DNA of 64,000 nt from the IMG/VR virus record IMGVR_UViG_3300027777_000028, positions 1-64,000 of that record; one strand, 5' to 3'. The position numbers and the translations under genes are program-made. The notes beneath the pieces were generated by a model. The model saw nothing but the letters and a program-made list of their open reading frames with translations, was not told where the DNA came from and did not search any database. Source of the stretch: a virus. Within the stretch, counting starts at the first letter, position 1. Each line of letters opens with the position of its first letter. Shown here piece after piece: positions 8,896 through 16,319 of this stretch.

Positions 8896-10023
8896 TTAAA
8901 TTACATATATTTGACGAGGCATTGCTCTAAACTTTAATTGTTTGTTAAGGTTTTCTGCCAACAATGCTTCTCTCTCCATTATTTTTTCAGGACGTAATCT
9001 TGTGAGTCTACCATCTGCCCCAATAAGTTCATCAATTAATTTAGTTTTTTCGTCTTTAGCCTCGGTTGATAAAGACGCATAATCCATTTGTAAATCACCA
9101 TCAGGTGCTTTTAAATTTCCACTGAATTTACCTCTAACTCTTGCCAACGTTTCTTTACAATATGCTGTAAACCATCTTCTAACCCAAATTTGTGCCGGAT
9201 TGTTTAACTTTTCCCAAGACATTTTATTAAATGGAACATCTGAAGGTAATAAAATGATATCAGGATTATCCGCCAAACATTTATCTCTGTCACCTTGTGA
9301 AGTGTCATAATACCAATACCAAACTTGACCCTTTGATAATTCTGCGTTACCAAAGTCAAATTTACCTCCAGGTGTATTTAAAAGGTGTAATGCTTTTTTA
9401 CCTTCAGGAAGTGCGGTTATATAATATGTTAAATCACCAGCATATATTCTTCTTTGTATGTTAACCTCTTGCATTCTTAGTAACGTATCAAAAGCCGGTG
9501 TTAAATAATAACTTCCTGCCATATTACCAATTTGTGCAAGTCCACCACCACCACCAAGGCCAGTTCCAATACCAACACCAGCAAAACCTCCTAAACCAAA
9601 CATAAGATTGTTAAGTGTTGATGGGGTAAACCATAATACTTCATTTATTTCACGACCTGCAGGTATTTCATAGATTTGTTGGTTAGGAACTAATTGTATA
9701 TAATCTTTTTTAATTTCCCAATCACCACCAGCTTGTAGACCAACAATTTTAGAATATGCGTAAGTATAACGAGTTTCAAAATCTAAACTTTTAGTAATGA
9801 AGGCTCTTGATAAAGATTGTGTGTCTAAATTTAAATTATATAGTGATGTCCATTGAGATTCGGTTAACCAATCCTGTACGTATTGTGAATAATCATCAAT
9901 AGAATACTCTAAAAGAGTGTCCATCATTTCATCCTCTAATTCTACTGATCTTAAAGGTGCTCCAAGTAAATGTCTAACTTTTTGATAGAATTTACTTCTT
10001 TCTGGTTCGTTGATAATTGCCAT
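8896..10023 (-). CDS. gp13: Neck protein, T4 gp13-like (putative)
   Basis: This 375-residue protein starts with a helical segment (MAIINEPERSKFYQKVRHLLGAP) followed by an acidic 'ELEDEMMDTLLEYSIDDY' stretch. Its C-terminal part contains WVRRWFTAYCKETLARVRGKF. The helical 'K-E-x-L-A/G-R-V/I-R-x-K-F/Y-S-G' segment followed by an acidic LSTEAKDEK block is the pattern I associate with gp13 neck proteins of T4-like phages. gp13 helps close the filled head and form the tail-docking platform. A Gly-rich loop (GGFAGVGIGTGLGGGGGLA, about residues 145-163) interrupts the middle. The neighbours fit: the next plus-strand genes lead to tail completion and sheath. The identification rests on motif memory and context. 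Confidence 0.55.
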   Translation of the reverse strand: MAIINEPERSKFYQKVRHLLGAPLRSVELEDEMMDTLLEYSIDDYSQYVQDWLTESQWTSLYNLNLDTQSLSRAFITKSLDFETRYTYAYSKIVGLQAGGDWEIKKDYIQLVPNQQIYEIPAGREINEVLWFTPSTLNNLMFGLGGFAGVGIGTGLGGGGGLAQIGNMAGSYYLTPAFDTLLRMQEVNIQRRIYAGDLTYYITALPEGKKALHLLNTPGGKFDFGNAELSKGQVWYWYYDTSQGDRDKCLADNPDIILLPSDVPFNKMSWEKLNNPAQIWVRRWFTAYCKETLARVRGKFSGNLKAPDGDLQMDYASLSTEAKDEKTKLIDELIGADGRLTRLRPEKIMEREALLAENLNKQLKFRAMPRQIYVI

Positions 10024-10036
10024 AATAGTTTTTTAT

Positions 10037-10043
10037 ATAAATA
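10037..10043 (-). promoter_or_regulatory. TATTTAT motif (minus strand), candidate phage promoter
   Basis: Read on the minus strand, GATATTTAT ends 13 bases before the ATG of the gp13-like gene. The identical spacing and GATATTTAT form recur at 12637-12643, which supports orientation dependence. Confidence 0.5.
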
Positions 10044-10051
10044 TCTTTTAA

Positions 10052-12196
10052 TTAGATAAATATTTTACCCAACTCATTTTTATAAAAACTTATCATTTCA
10101 AAAATTTCAGAATTTTCACCTTCTAACTCTTTTACCTTATCTGTGAAATATTGAATTCTTTCTTTATAAAATTCAATTTGTTTGTTAACATCTTTTGAAA
10201 TTGATTGTTTTACCGGTGTTTTTGGAGTTTCTTTTTGTGTTGGAACTTTAAAATTACTTTGTAATGGCATTTCATAATAATAGATAAAATATGGGGGTTG
10301 TTTTTTTGGATTACTTACCGTTAACATTTTATTGTGGTCATTTCTAAACATAATGTATTTTTGTTCTGATCTATCAACATACAACATTACATCAACATTT
10401 TCACCTTTATATTTATTTTGACTATTCCACGAAGCCACTTTAAAATAATATCCCCTATCTCCACCATCAAAAAATTTAATATCGTTATTTTGATTTAGAA
10501 ATGGTTTAACTTGAAAATAAATTGTTTCTTTTCCTTTTATTTTCAAAACTATGTCTTGTCCTTTTTTTCGATCGTTGATGTCTCCTGAACAATGTTCATA
10601 CAGTTCATAAGTTATTCCTTCTTCGTCAGGATTTAAGTTATATATTTGACGAATAATATTTTTAGCATAACTTTCATTTTCCTTACCAATCTCGATTGTT
10701 CCTATATTTGGTTCTGATAATCTATCTAAATACATTCCTTCGTTTGAAAACAAATCAAATGCTCGATCTTTAATCCATGTTTTAAAGTCGGACAAACCTT
10801 CAGTTTCTTCTAACCAAATATTATATATTTCTTTTTTAACTTTACTGTTTGTATCAAAACGATTAATTATAGACCACTGACTTGTTCCACCAAATTTTTT
10901 CTCAGCGTATTCACCTCCTAAAACTCCAACTTCTGTGTTACATTTTTTGGTTTCAATTTTACCTAAACAACCGTTTTTATATTGCTTCCCATAACAACCA
11001 ACATATTGGGAATGAATTAATTCTCTTAACTTTTTTGGTGTATATGGGAACGCAAAAGTTGTGCTAATTTCATTTATATTTTCTTTTTTATCAACACTTT
11101 CTTTAATATTTTTCTTTTTTGTATGAAGGTTATATAGTTCTTCAACAAACTCCCAGTTTACCACATTCCAAAAATTGTTAATATATTCGTCTCTTTTGTT
11201 TTGGTATTTTAAATAATAAGCATGTTCCCAAACATCTAATCCTAAAATTGGAAAACCACCTTTTTTAACAATGTTCATCAAAGGGTTATCTTGATTTGGT
11301 GTTGACATTATTTTTAATTTCCCATCTTTCGCAATATACAACCAAGCCCAACCTGATCCAAAACGATCTTTAGCCGCTTCGTTAAATTCGTCCTTCATTT
11401 TTTTAATATTCCCAAAATCTTCTTTGATTTTTTTTAGAATTTCCCCTTTTGGTATTTGTTTTTTTGGTGATAACATTTTCCAAAATAGAGCATGATTAAA
11501 AGAACCTCCAGCATTATTTCTGACCTTGTTATCAAATTTTGATATTGAACGAACAATTTCTTCTAAGTCCATATCTCCATCAATATTTTTTAATGATTTA
11601 TTAAGTTTGTCAACATACCCTTTGTAGTGTTTGTTGTAGTGGACATTCATTGTTTTTGAATCGATAAATCTTGACAAGGAAGAATAAGAATATGGTAATT
11701 TTTCAATACCAATTTTTTTCATTTCAATCAACAAATTTTCTTCAATGGTTTTTTTCTCATTAATTATTATCTGTTCATTAACTAAATTTATTTTACCCTG
11801 TATTCCTTTTTGTTCATACATCAATTCTTCCATTTCAGGATTTTCTTTTTCAAACATTTTAATAAGTCTTCCCGCAAACGCATTTGCTTCGTCTTCGTTT
11901 TGACCCCCAATGTCAGGACCTTTTTTTCTTTTTAACACATCCATTTGGTATTCGTGAACCCATTCGTGAGCTAATGTTCTCATAATGTCTCGATTCATTC
12001 GATCACCAACCAATACTTTTATTATATTATCTGACATTCTACTACCTGTTGACATTTCACCTTTTTGTTGATCTAAAAAAAATATTTTTACATCGTTTTT
12101 TAAAGGAAATTCTTTTTGCAGAAGTTTTGTAAACTTATTAACAAAGTCTGTGTATTTTTTAAAATCTTTATTTTCATAATTAAATGATACTTTCAT
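10052..12196 (-). CDS. Metallopeptidase - Mn/Fe superoxide dismutase - nuclease-like fusion protein
   Basis: One uninterrupted 714-residue frame joins three parts. (1) Residues 1-120: a zinc metallopeptidase-like domain with His77-Glu78-x-x-His81 (LAHEWVHEYQ) and downstream acidic NEDEANAF (about 100-106) as the third ligand. (2) Residues 166-357: a complete Fe/Mn superoxide dismutase with metal ligands His186, His235, Asp321 and His325, plus second-shell His190 and Tyr194. Gln302 in STPNQD is placed as in Mn enzymes. (3) Residues 375-650: a domain with Glu508, Asp548 and Gln562-x-Lys564 (GQDIVLKIKG..FQVK), resembling a PD-(D/E)xK nuclease core; this is the least certain call. A coiled coil follows (about 668-705). 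It starts one base after the preceding gene and lies next to a neck gene. Intact ligands suggest an active SOD; the substrate of the peptidase is unknown. Confidence 0.85.
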   Translation of the reverse strand: MKVSFNYENKDFKKYTDFVNKFTKLLQKEFPLKNDVKIFFLDQQKGEMSTGSRMSDNIIKVLVGDRMNRDIMRTLAHEWVHEYQMDVLKRKKGPDIGGQNEDEANAFAGRLIKMFEKENPEMEELMYEQKGIQGKINLVNEQIIINEKKTIEENLLIEMKKIGIEKLPYSYSSLSRFIDSKTMNVHYNKHYKGYVDKLNKSLKNIDGDMDLEEIVRSISKFDNKVRNNAGGSFNHALFWKMLSPKKQIPKGEILKKIKEDFGNIKKMKDEFNEAAKDRFGSGWAWLYIAKDGKLKIMSTPNQDNPLMNIVKKGGFPILGLDVWEHAYYLKYQNKRDEYINNFWNVVNWEFVEELYNLHTKKKNIKESVDKKENINEISTTFAFPYTPKKLRELIHSQYVGCYGKQYKNGCLGKIETKKCNTEVGVLGGEYAEKKFGGTSQWSIINRFDTNSKVKKEIYNIWLEETEGLSDFKTWIKDRAFDLFSNEGMYLDRLSEPNIGTIEIGKENESYAKNIIRQIYNLNPDEEGITYELYEHCSGDINDRKKGQDIVLKIKGKETIYFQVKPFLNQNNDIKFFDGGDRGYYFKVASWNSQNKYKGENVDVMLYVDRSEQKYIMFRNDHNKMLTVSNPKKQPPYFIYYYEMPLQSNFKVPTQKETPKTPVKQSISKDVNKQIEFYKERIQYFTDKVKELEGENSEIFEMISFYKNELGKIFI

Positions 12197-12197
12197 G

Positions 12198-12623
12198 TTA
12201 TCTTGGAGTGAAGAAAATTGGATATGACTCCATTACTTTTATACCTAATTGAGTGGTATATGTAACTTTAGCTTTATAATAACCCTCAACTGTTGCTGTG
12301 TAACTACTGTAAATTGCTTCAGAAATAACTTCAGATTCCAAATACCATTCCCAAACTGTAGACGTAACCATAATTGGAAATTGGGTTGGAGTCATTGCAT
12401 AAAAAGTGTCATGGTCTAAATTCACATATAATGAATTTCCAAAAACCAAACTTAATACTGTTGATTTTAAATCATCTATTTGTCCTTGTAGATTTATATC
12501 TACTTGATCGTTTTGAGAATCTTCTGAAGAAATTTTAGCTTCTAAAGATACGTCTATTAAATCCAGTGATTGTATTTCTTCTGGTAATCCATCAATTTGA
12601 CTTTGATCTAATTTTGTTGGCAT
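12198..12623 (-). CDS. Small structural-type protein, unknown
   Basis: This 141-residue protein has an acidic, helical N-terminal half (KLDQSQIDGLPEEIQSL, then DINLQGQIDDLKS). The C-terminal half is beta-rich (TVWEWYLESEVIS, YYKAKVTYTTQLG). That is the layout of small virion proteins with a coiled-coil stalk and an Ig-like head. I do not recognise the family. Its stop is two bases from the start of the peptidase-SOD fusion gene, so the two are probably translationally coupled, which raises the chance that the fusion protein is made with structural proteins. Confidence 0.55.
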   Translation of the reverse strand: MPTKLDQSQIDGLPEEIQSLDLIDVSLEAKISSEDSQNDQVDINLQGQIDDLKSTVLSLVFGNSLYVNLDHDTFYAMTPTQFPIMVTSTVWEWYLESEVISEAIYSSYTATVEGYYKAKVTYTTQLGIKVMESYPIFFTPR

Positions 12624-12636
12624 AATTTATTTTTAA

Positions 12637-12643
12637 ATAAATA
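12637..12643 (-). promoter_or_regulatory. TATTTAT motif (minus strand), candidate phage promoter
   Basis: Read on the minus strand, GATATTTAT ends 13 bases before the start of the 141-residue gene and immediately follows the helicase stop. It would drive the 141-residue, fusion, neck and 115-residue genes separately from the helicase. Confidence 0.5.
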
Positions 12644-14455
12644 TCACCTTCTATTGATTAGTTTTAATATTTCTTCAGCAATATCACCACCACTTTCTTG
12701 AATTTCATCACCCATCACGGTTCTGATTATTTGTTTTTTCTTATTTAGAATGTCGTAAATTGCTCCCTCGATTGTATTTTCAAACAAAGGATAATAAACA
12801 AGGACATTTGATTTTTGACCATAACGATATGCTCTATCCTCGGCTTGTGCGTGTTCTGCAGGAACAAAAGATAGGTCGTTCATAATAACTGCTTCTGCGG
12901 ATGTCAATGTTAAACCAACACCTGCCGCCTTCAAATTTCCAACAAAAACTTTAATTTTTTCATCATTTTGAAAAGAGTCAACTGCTTGCTGTCTAAATGA
13001 ATTAGAACAACTACCATCAAGATAAACCGCATGTTTTCCAAAGTGATGATATATTGTTTGGAGTGTATCCGTAAAGTTTGTGAATATAATAACTTTTTTT
13101 CCTTGATCTATAATGTTTTCAGCAAACTCTATTGTTTGTCTTGTTTTTTCATTTGCAATTACTTTTCTAACTTTCATCAACTTTGAAAACTGAACCGTAA
13201 GTGATGAAGACTCATCGGGGTTTTTATCATACCAATCATAATAATCACCCATAAGTTCCTCATATTCTTTTGATTTTAATCTCAAATAAACGGGAGTAAT
13301 AATTTTATCAGGTAAATCTAAAACGTCTTCTTTTAATCTTCTAAGAATTTGTTTTGATGTTCGGTCTCTTAATTCCTCCAAGTTTGACGCTCCCGACACA
13401 TTCCAAACTTTTCTTTTTCCTGCCGTAAATTGAAATCCCTGACAATAACGAATCGCATATGCTTTCCAATTTTGAGCAACAGGACTTTCAATAATATTTA
13501 ATAAGTTATAATAGTTCATAGGACGAGATGTCATTGGTGTTCCCGTTAATAACCAAACTTTATCTATGTTTTTAACAAAACTATTTATGATTTTAGTTCT
13601 TTGAGCCTGTGCGTTAGAAATCATATGTGCTTCGTCCAATATTACCAAATCAAAATTGCTTTGAATTAATAAAGACTCTTCTTTCTTTTTGGGATCTGAG
13701 TCGTGGAAATTTTTTAAAATATCATAATTAACAATAACAAAATCAGATTCTGTTGAAAATTTCTTGCCTTCCGCAATAAAAATGGATCTATTAGAATAAT
13801 TTTCAATTTCACGTTGCCAATTAATCTTTAATGATGCTGGACAAATAATTAAGATTTTTTTAGATCCCGTTTCTAAAGCCGCAATGATAGTAGAAGTTGT
13901 CTTGCCTAAGCCCATGTCGTCCGCCAATATAAATCTTTTTGACCCTGTTAGTTTTTCAATTGCAATTTTCTGATGTTCAAGCGGAGGACGATGTGAATAC
14001 TTCGAATAATCAATAGTGACTGATTGAACATTGTGTGTTTTTATTAATGATGATTTTGGAATCCAAAATTCAGATAGTTTATCGTTTTCAAAAAACTTAG
14101 CCCAAACATGATATGATTTTTCTTTTTCTACCAATAATTTTTCAATATAAATTTGATCAGGTGTTTTTAACAAACATTTTTCTTCTGAAAACTTTTTAGC
14201 AAAATAAGTGTCCAACTCAACCCATTTTCGAGCAACTTTTGGTACTGAATCAAAATAATTTATAATATAATCTGCTTGAGTTCTTGTAGGATAAAATTTT
14301 GAAGAGGATTCTTTCTTATTTTTTAGGTATAAGATATAGTTATTCGAACCACTATATGTGTCTAGTAGTTCAAGGGCCTTATGTTCAACAAGAGACTTTT
14401 TGTTTTCCAAACTTAATCTTTTATAAAAGATAATCAATAATTGTATATTTATCAA
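12644..14455 (-). CDS. SNF2-family helicase / DNA translocase
   Basis: This protein of about 603 residues has the full SF2/SNF2 motif set: Walker A ADDMGLGKT (178-186), motif Ia ICPASLKINW, motif II DEAH (274-277), motif III LLTGTPM (about 303-309) and motif VI AQAEDRAYRYGQ (about 546). This is the compact SMARCAL1/HARP-like type found in many phages. A replication-fork remodelling or recombination role comparable to T4 UvsW is likely. The start is uncertain. The longest frame begins with TTG at 14455, overlapping the leader of the divergent gene; an internal TTG before ENKKSLVEHK, about 16 codons later, is an alternative. No ATG is available near the N-terminus. Confidence 0.88.
   Translation of the reverse strand: MINIQLLIIFYKRLSLENKKSLVEHKALELLDTYSGSNNYILYLKNKKESSSKFYPTRTQADYIINYFDSVPKVARKWVELDTYFAKKFSEEKCLLKTPDQIYIEKLLVEKEKSYHVWAKFFENDKLSEFWIPKSSLIKTHNVQSVTIDYSKYSHRPPLEHQKIAIEKLTGSKRFILADDMGLGKTTSTIIAALETGSKKILIICPASLKINWQREIENYSNRSIFIAEGKKFSTESDFVIVNYDILKNFHDSDPKKKEESLLIQSNFDLVILDEAHMISNAQAQRTKIINSFVKNIDKVWLLTGTPMTSRPMNYYNLLNIIESPVAQNWKAYAIRYCQGFQFTAGKRKVWNVSGASNLEELRDRTSKQILRRLKEDVLDLPDKIITPVYLRLKSKEYEELMGDYYDWYDKNPDESSSLTVQFSKLMKVRKVIANEKTRQTIEFAENIIDQGKKVIIFTNFTDTLQTIYHHFGKHAVYLDGSCSNSFRQQAVDSFQNDEKIKVFVGNLKAAGVGLTLTSAEAVIMNDLSFVPAEHAQAEDRAYRYGQKSNVLVYYPLFENTIEGAIYDILNKKKQIIRTVMGDEIQESGGDIAEEILKLINRR
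14446..14452 (+). promoter_or_regulatory. TATTTAT motif, candidate phage promoter
   Basis: The motif ends 18 bases before the ATG at 14471 and overlaps the 5' edge of the divergent helicase gene. It heads the long plus-strand virion gene run. Confidence 0.45.
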
Positions 14456-14470
14456 GAAAAACCATTTCGT

Positions 14471-14983
14471 ATGAAGAATAATGTGCCAATAACAAGATTA
14501 GGAAAATTTTTTGGGGATCGTGATTTTGAGTTGGAAATTGAAATGGGTCAAGAATGGTTAATTGGTGATATGAACTATACTTGTGTATTGTATAGAATTG
14601 ATAGAAATAAAATTAAAACTGATGATGTTTACGGTGAAGTGGTTGAAGATGGTATTAAATTTTTACCCCCCGTTGAGTTTAATGCTTATGTAGGGATTGC
14701 TGGACCTGAAAATAAATTACTTGGGGCAACAAAATTGGATCAAGTAGAACCAGGAAATATTACAATGTCAGTTTACTTAAAAACTTTAAATGATCTTAAT
14801 ATCGATATAGATTTTGGGGATTATGTAGGATACTATGATAGTGAAAACTTTGTTAGATATTATACCGTAGTAAATGATGGTCGTGTTATTTCAGATATAA
14901 AACATACTTACAAAGGTTTCAAACCCTTTTACCGTAGTATTATTGGGGCTCCTGTTGGACCAAATGAATTTAGGGGATTATAA
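14471..14983 (+). CDS. Putative neck / head-tail connector protein
   Basis: The ATG at 14471 gives 170 residues starting MKNNVPITRLGKFFGDRDFE. A TTG ten codons upstream lies inside the candidate promoter and is rejected. The protein is mostly beta, with VLYRIDRNKIKTDDVYGEVV followed by a FNAYVGI strand and FGDYVGYYDSENFVRYY. The R-x-x-[VI]-K-x-D-x-[VI]-Y-G-E pattern is reminiscent of T4 gp14-type neck proteins. Its position between a gp13-like gene and tail completion/sheath genes matches gp14, but homology is not secure. It ends 16 bases before the next start. Confidence 0.45.
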   Translation: MKNNVPITRLGKFFGDRDFELEIEMGQEWLIGDMNYTCVLYRIDRNKIKTDDVYGEVVEDGIKFLPPVEFNAYVGIAGPENKLLGATKLDQVEPGNITMSVYLKTLNDLNIDIDFGDYVGYYDSENFVRYYTVVNDGRVISDIKHTYKGFKPFYRSIIGAPVGPNEFRGL

Positions 14984-14999
14984 ATTAATAAAATTAATA

Positions 15000-16037
15000 A
15001 TGGCATTACCAAAACAAGTTAAACCGACATTACCTTTAACGTACCCCAAGACTCTTTTACCGAGAAGGGAACAAATAAAGGACATGATTACTAAGGATGG
15101 GACTTACCTACCTAAGTCATTACTTCATGCGGATCTTGATGGTGGATTTTTGGATTTTGTGAAGGAAAAATTTAATATTGTTTCTGAAGGAAAAAAAATA
15201 CCCGTAGTTGATATTTTAATAACAACACAAAATTGGTCTCAATTTGTTGAAACGTGGGATTTTCAAAACATTGATAAAAATATTGAGCCACCATTTTTAG
15301 CAATTATAAGAAATCCGGAAGTTAAATATGGAAATAACCCTGCGGTTATGTATAACATACCTGTTAGAAGAATGTATTATTACATGGAAATTCCAACTTG
15401 GGATGGAAATAGAAAAGGTGCCGACATTTATAAAATACCACAACCAGTTCCGATTGATTTAAAGTATACGGTAGCAATTGTATGTAATAGAATGAGAGAA
15501 GCAAATACCTTAAATCAAAGAGTTATGGAAACATTTGCATCAAGACAAGCATACCAAACAATTAACGGACATTACATTCCAATAATTAATGACTCGTTTT
15601 CTGATGAATCTGTTTTGGATTTAGAAAAAAGAAAATACTATATTCAAAAATATGATTTTACTATGATGGGGTTTTTGATTGATGAAGAACAATTCGAAGT
15701 GTCTCCTGCCATTAATAGAACTTTTCAAATGTTTGAAGTAGATACTCGTCCTGTTAAAAGACCACAGAAAAAACAAGATCCAGTTCAGTTAGGTTCAGTT
15801 ACTTTAGAATATCCAAATAGTGCAACAACAATGGAATATTATTTTGATTATGTGTGTAATTTATTTTTTGAAAACAGCACAAACATTCAAGACTATTCTG
15901 TTTACATCAATGATAATTATTATGGTGATAATGTTGATTTTATTCAAATAAATAATGGTGATACTTTAAGAATTGAAATTTCAATTGGGTTAACAAATGA
16001 AACACCAATTTTGGTATATACAAGAAAACTTATTTAA
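15000..16037 (+). CDS. Putative tail completion / tail terminator protein
   Basis: The ATG at 15000 (MALPKQVKPTLPLTYPK) gives 345 residues. An upstream in-frame ATG overlaps the previous gene and adds an unlikely N-terminus. The protein has a mixed alpha/beta core (IPVVDILITTQNWSQFVETW, then PFLAIIRNPEV and VRRMYYYMEIP). A PVPIDLKYTVAIVCNRMRE strand-helix unit follows, of the type found in proteins that cap tail tubes by forming rings. A smaller beta domain follows residue 260. The place just before the sheath gene is where T4 has gp15 (tail terminator) and related completion proteins. Assignment is by position and general shape. Its stop overlaps the convergent small gene by 4 bases. Confidence 0.45.
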   Translation: MALPKQVKPTLPLTYPKTLLPRREQIKDMITKDGTYLPKSLLHADLDGGFLDFVKEKFNIVSEGKKIPVVDILITTQNWSQFVETWDFQNIDKNIEPPFLAIIRNPEVKYGNNPAVMYNIPVRRMYYYMEIPTWDGNRKGADIYKIPQPVPIDLKYTVAIVCNRMREANTLNQRVMETFASRQAYQTINGHYIPIINDSFSDESVLDLEKRKYYIQKYDFTMMGFLIDEEQFEVSPAINRTFQMFEVDTRPVKRPQKKQDPVQLGSVTLEYPNSATTMEYYFDYVCNLFFENSTNIQDYSVYINDNYYGDNVDFIQINNGDTLRIEISIGLTNETPILVYTRKLI

Positions 16038-16198
16038 ATTTCTCCGTATATATCTTTCTTATCTTTACACTTTTCCATTATTAGATTTTCTAAAAATTTA
16101 TACATTTTAATACCCCTCTTATCACAATACTTTTTTAAGACATCATGAACTTTGGCGTCTATTTTTAGATTTTTTATTGTTTTAACATCTTTATCCAT
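16034..16198 (-). CDS. Small ribbon-helix-helix-like protein
   Basis: From the ATG at 16198 this encodes 54 residues. A basic beta-strand region (VKTIKNLKIDAKVHD) is followed by two short helices (VLKKYCDKRG, YKFLENLIMEKCKD), the size and order of CopG/Arc-type DNA-binding proteins. An upstream ATG at 16228 would add MILFCLFSTT, which is out of character; it remains possible because the minus-strand TATTTAT motif is 8 bases before it. The gene lies alone on the minus strand, facing the tail completion gene and divergent from the sheath gene. A regulatory role is inferred from fold pattern only. Confidence 0.5.
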   Translation of the reverse strand: MDKDVKTIKNLKIDAKVHDVLKKYCDKRGIKMYKFLENLIMEKCKDKKDIYGEI

Positions 16199-16236
16199 AG
16201 TGGTAGAAAAAAGGCAGAATAAAATCATACCAACAT

Positions 16237-16243
16237 ATAAATA
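16237..16243 (-). promoter_or_regulatory. TATTTAT motif (minus strand), candidate phage promoter
   Basis: Read on the minus strand, AGTATTTATATG lies 38 bases before the ATG at 16198 of the ribbon-helix-helix-like gene, or 8 before the alternative ATG at 16228. Together with 16280-16286 it makes this gap a divergent promoter region. Confidence 0.45.
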
Positions 16244-16279
16244 CTTTTTATTATGTAAAGTTTTTGATAAAAACCAAAG

Positions 16280-16286
16280 TATTTAT
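16280..16286 (+). promoter_or_regulatory. TATTTAT motif, candidate promoter of sheath gene
   Basis: AGTATTTATAG lies 33 bases before the tail sheath start, in the divergent gap with the small minus-strand gene. Confidence 0.5.
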
Positions 16287-16319
16287 AGTAAAAATAAATA
16301 ATTAAAAGTATTTTACAAT

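Noticed and set aside
8658-8930. Plus-strand 90-residue open frame after DNA polymerase
   Set aside because: It overlaps two minus-strand genes with better protein character and unit structure.
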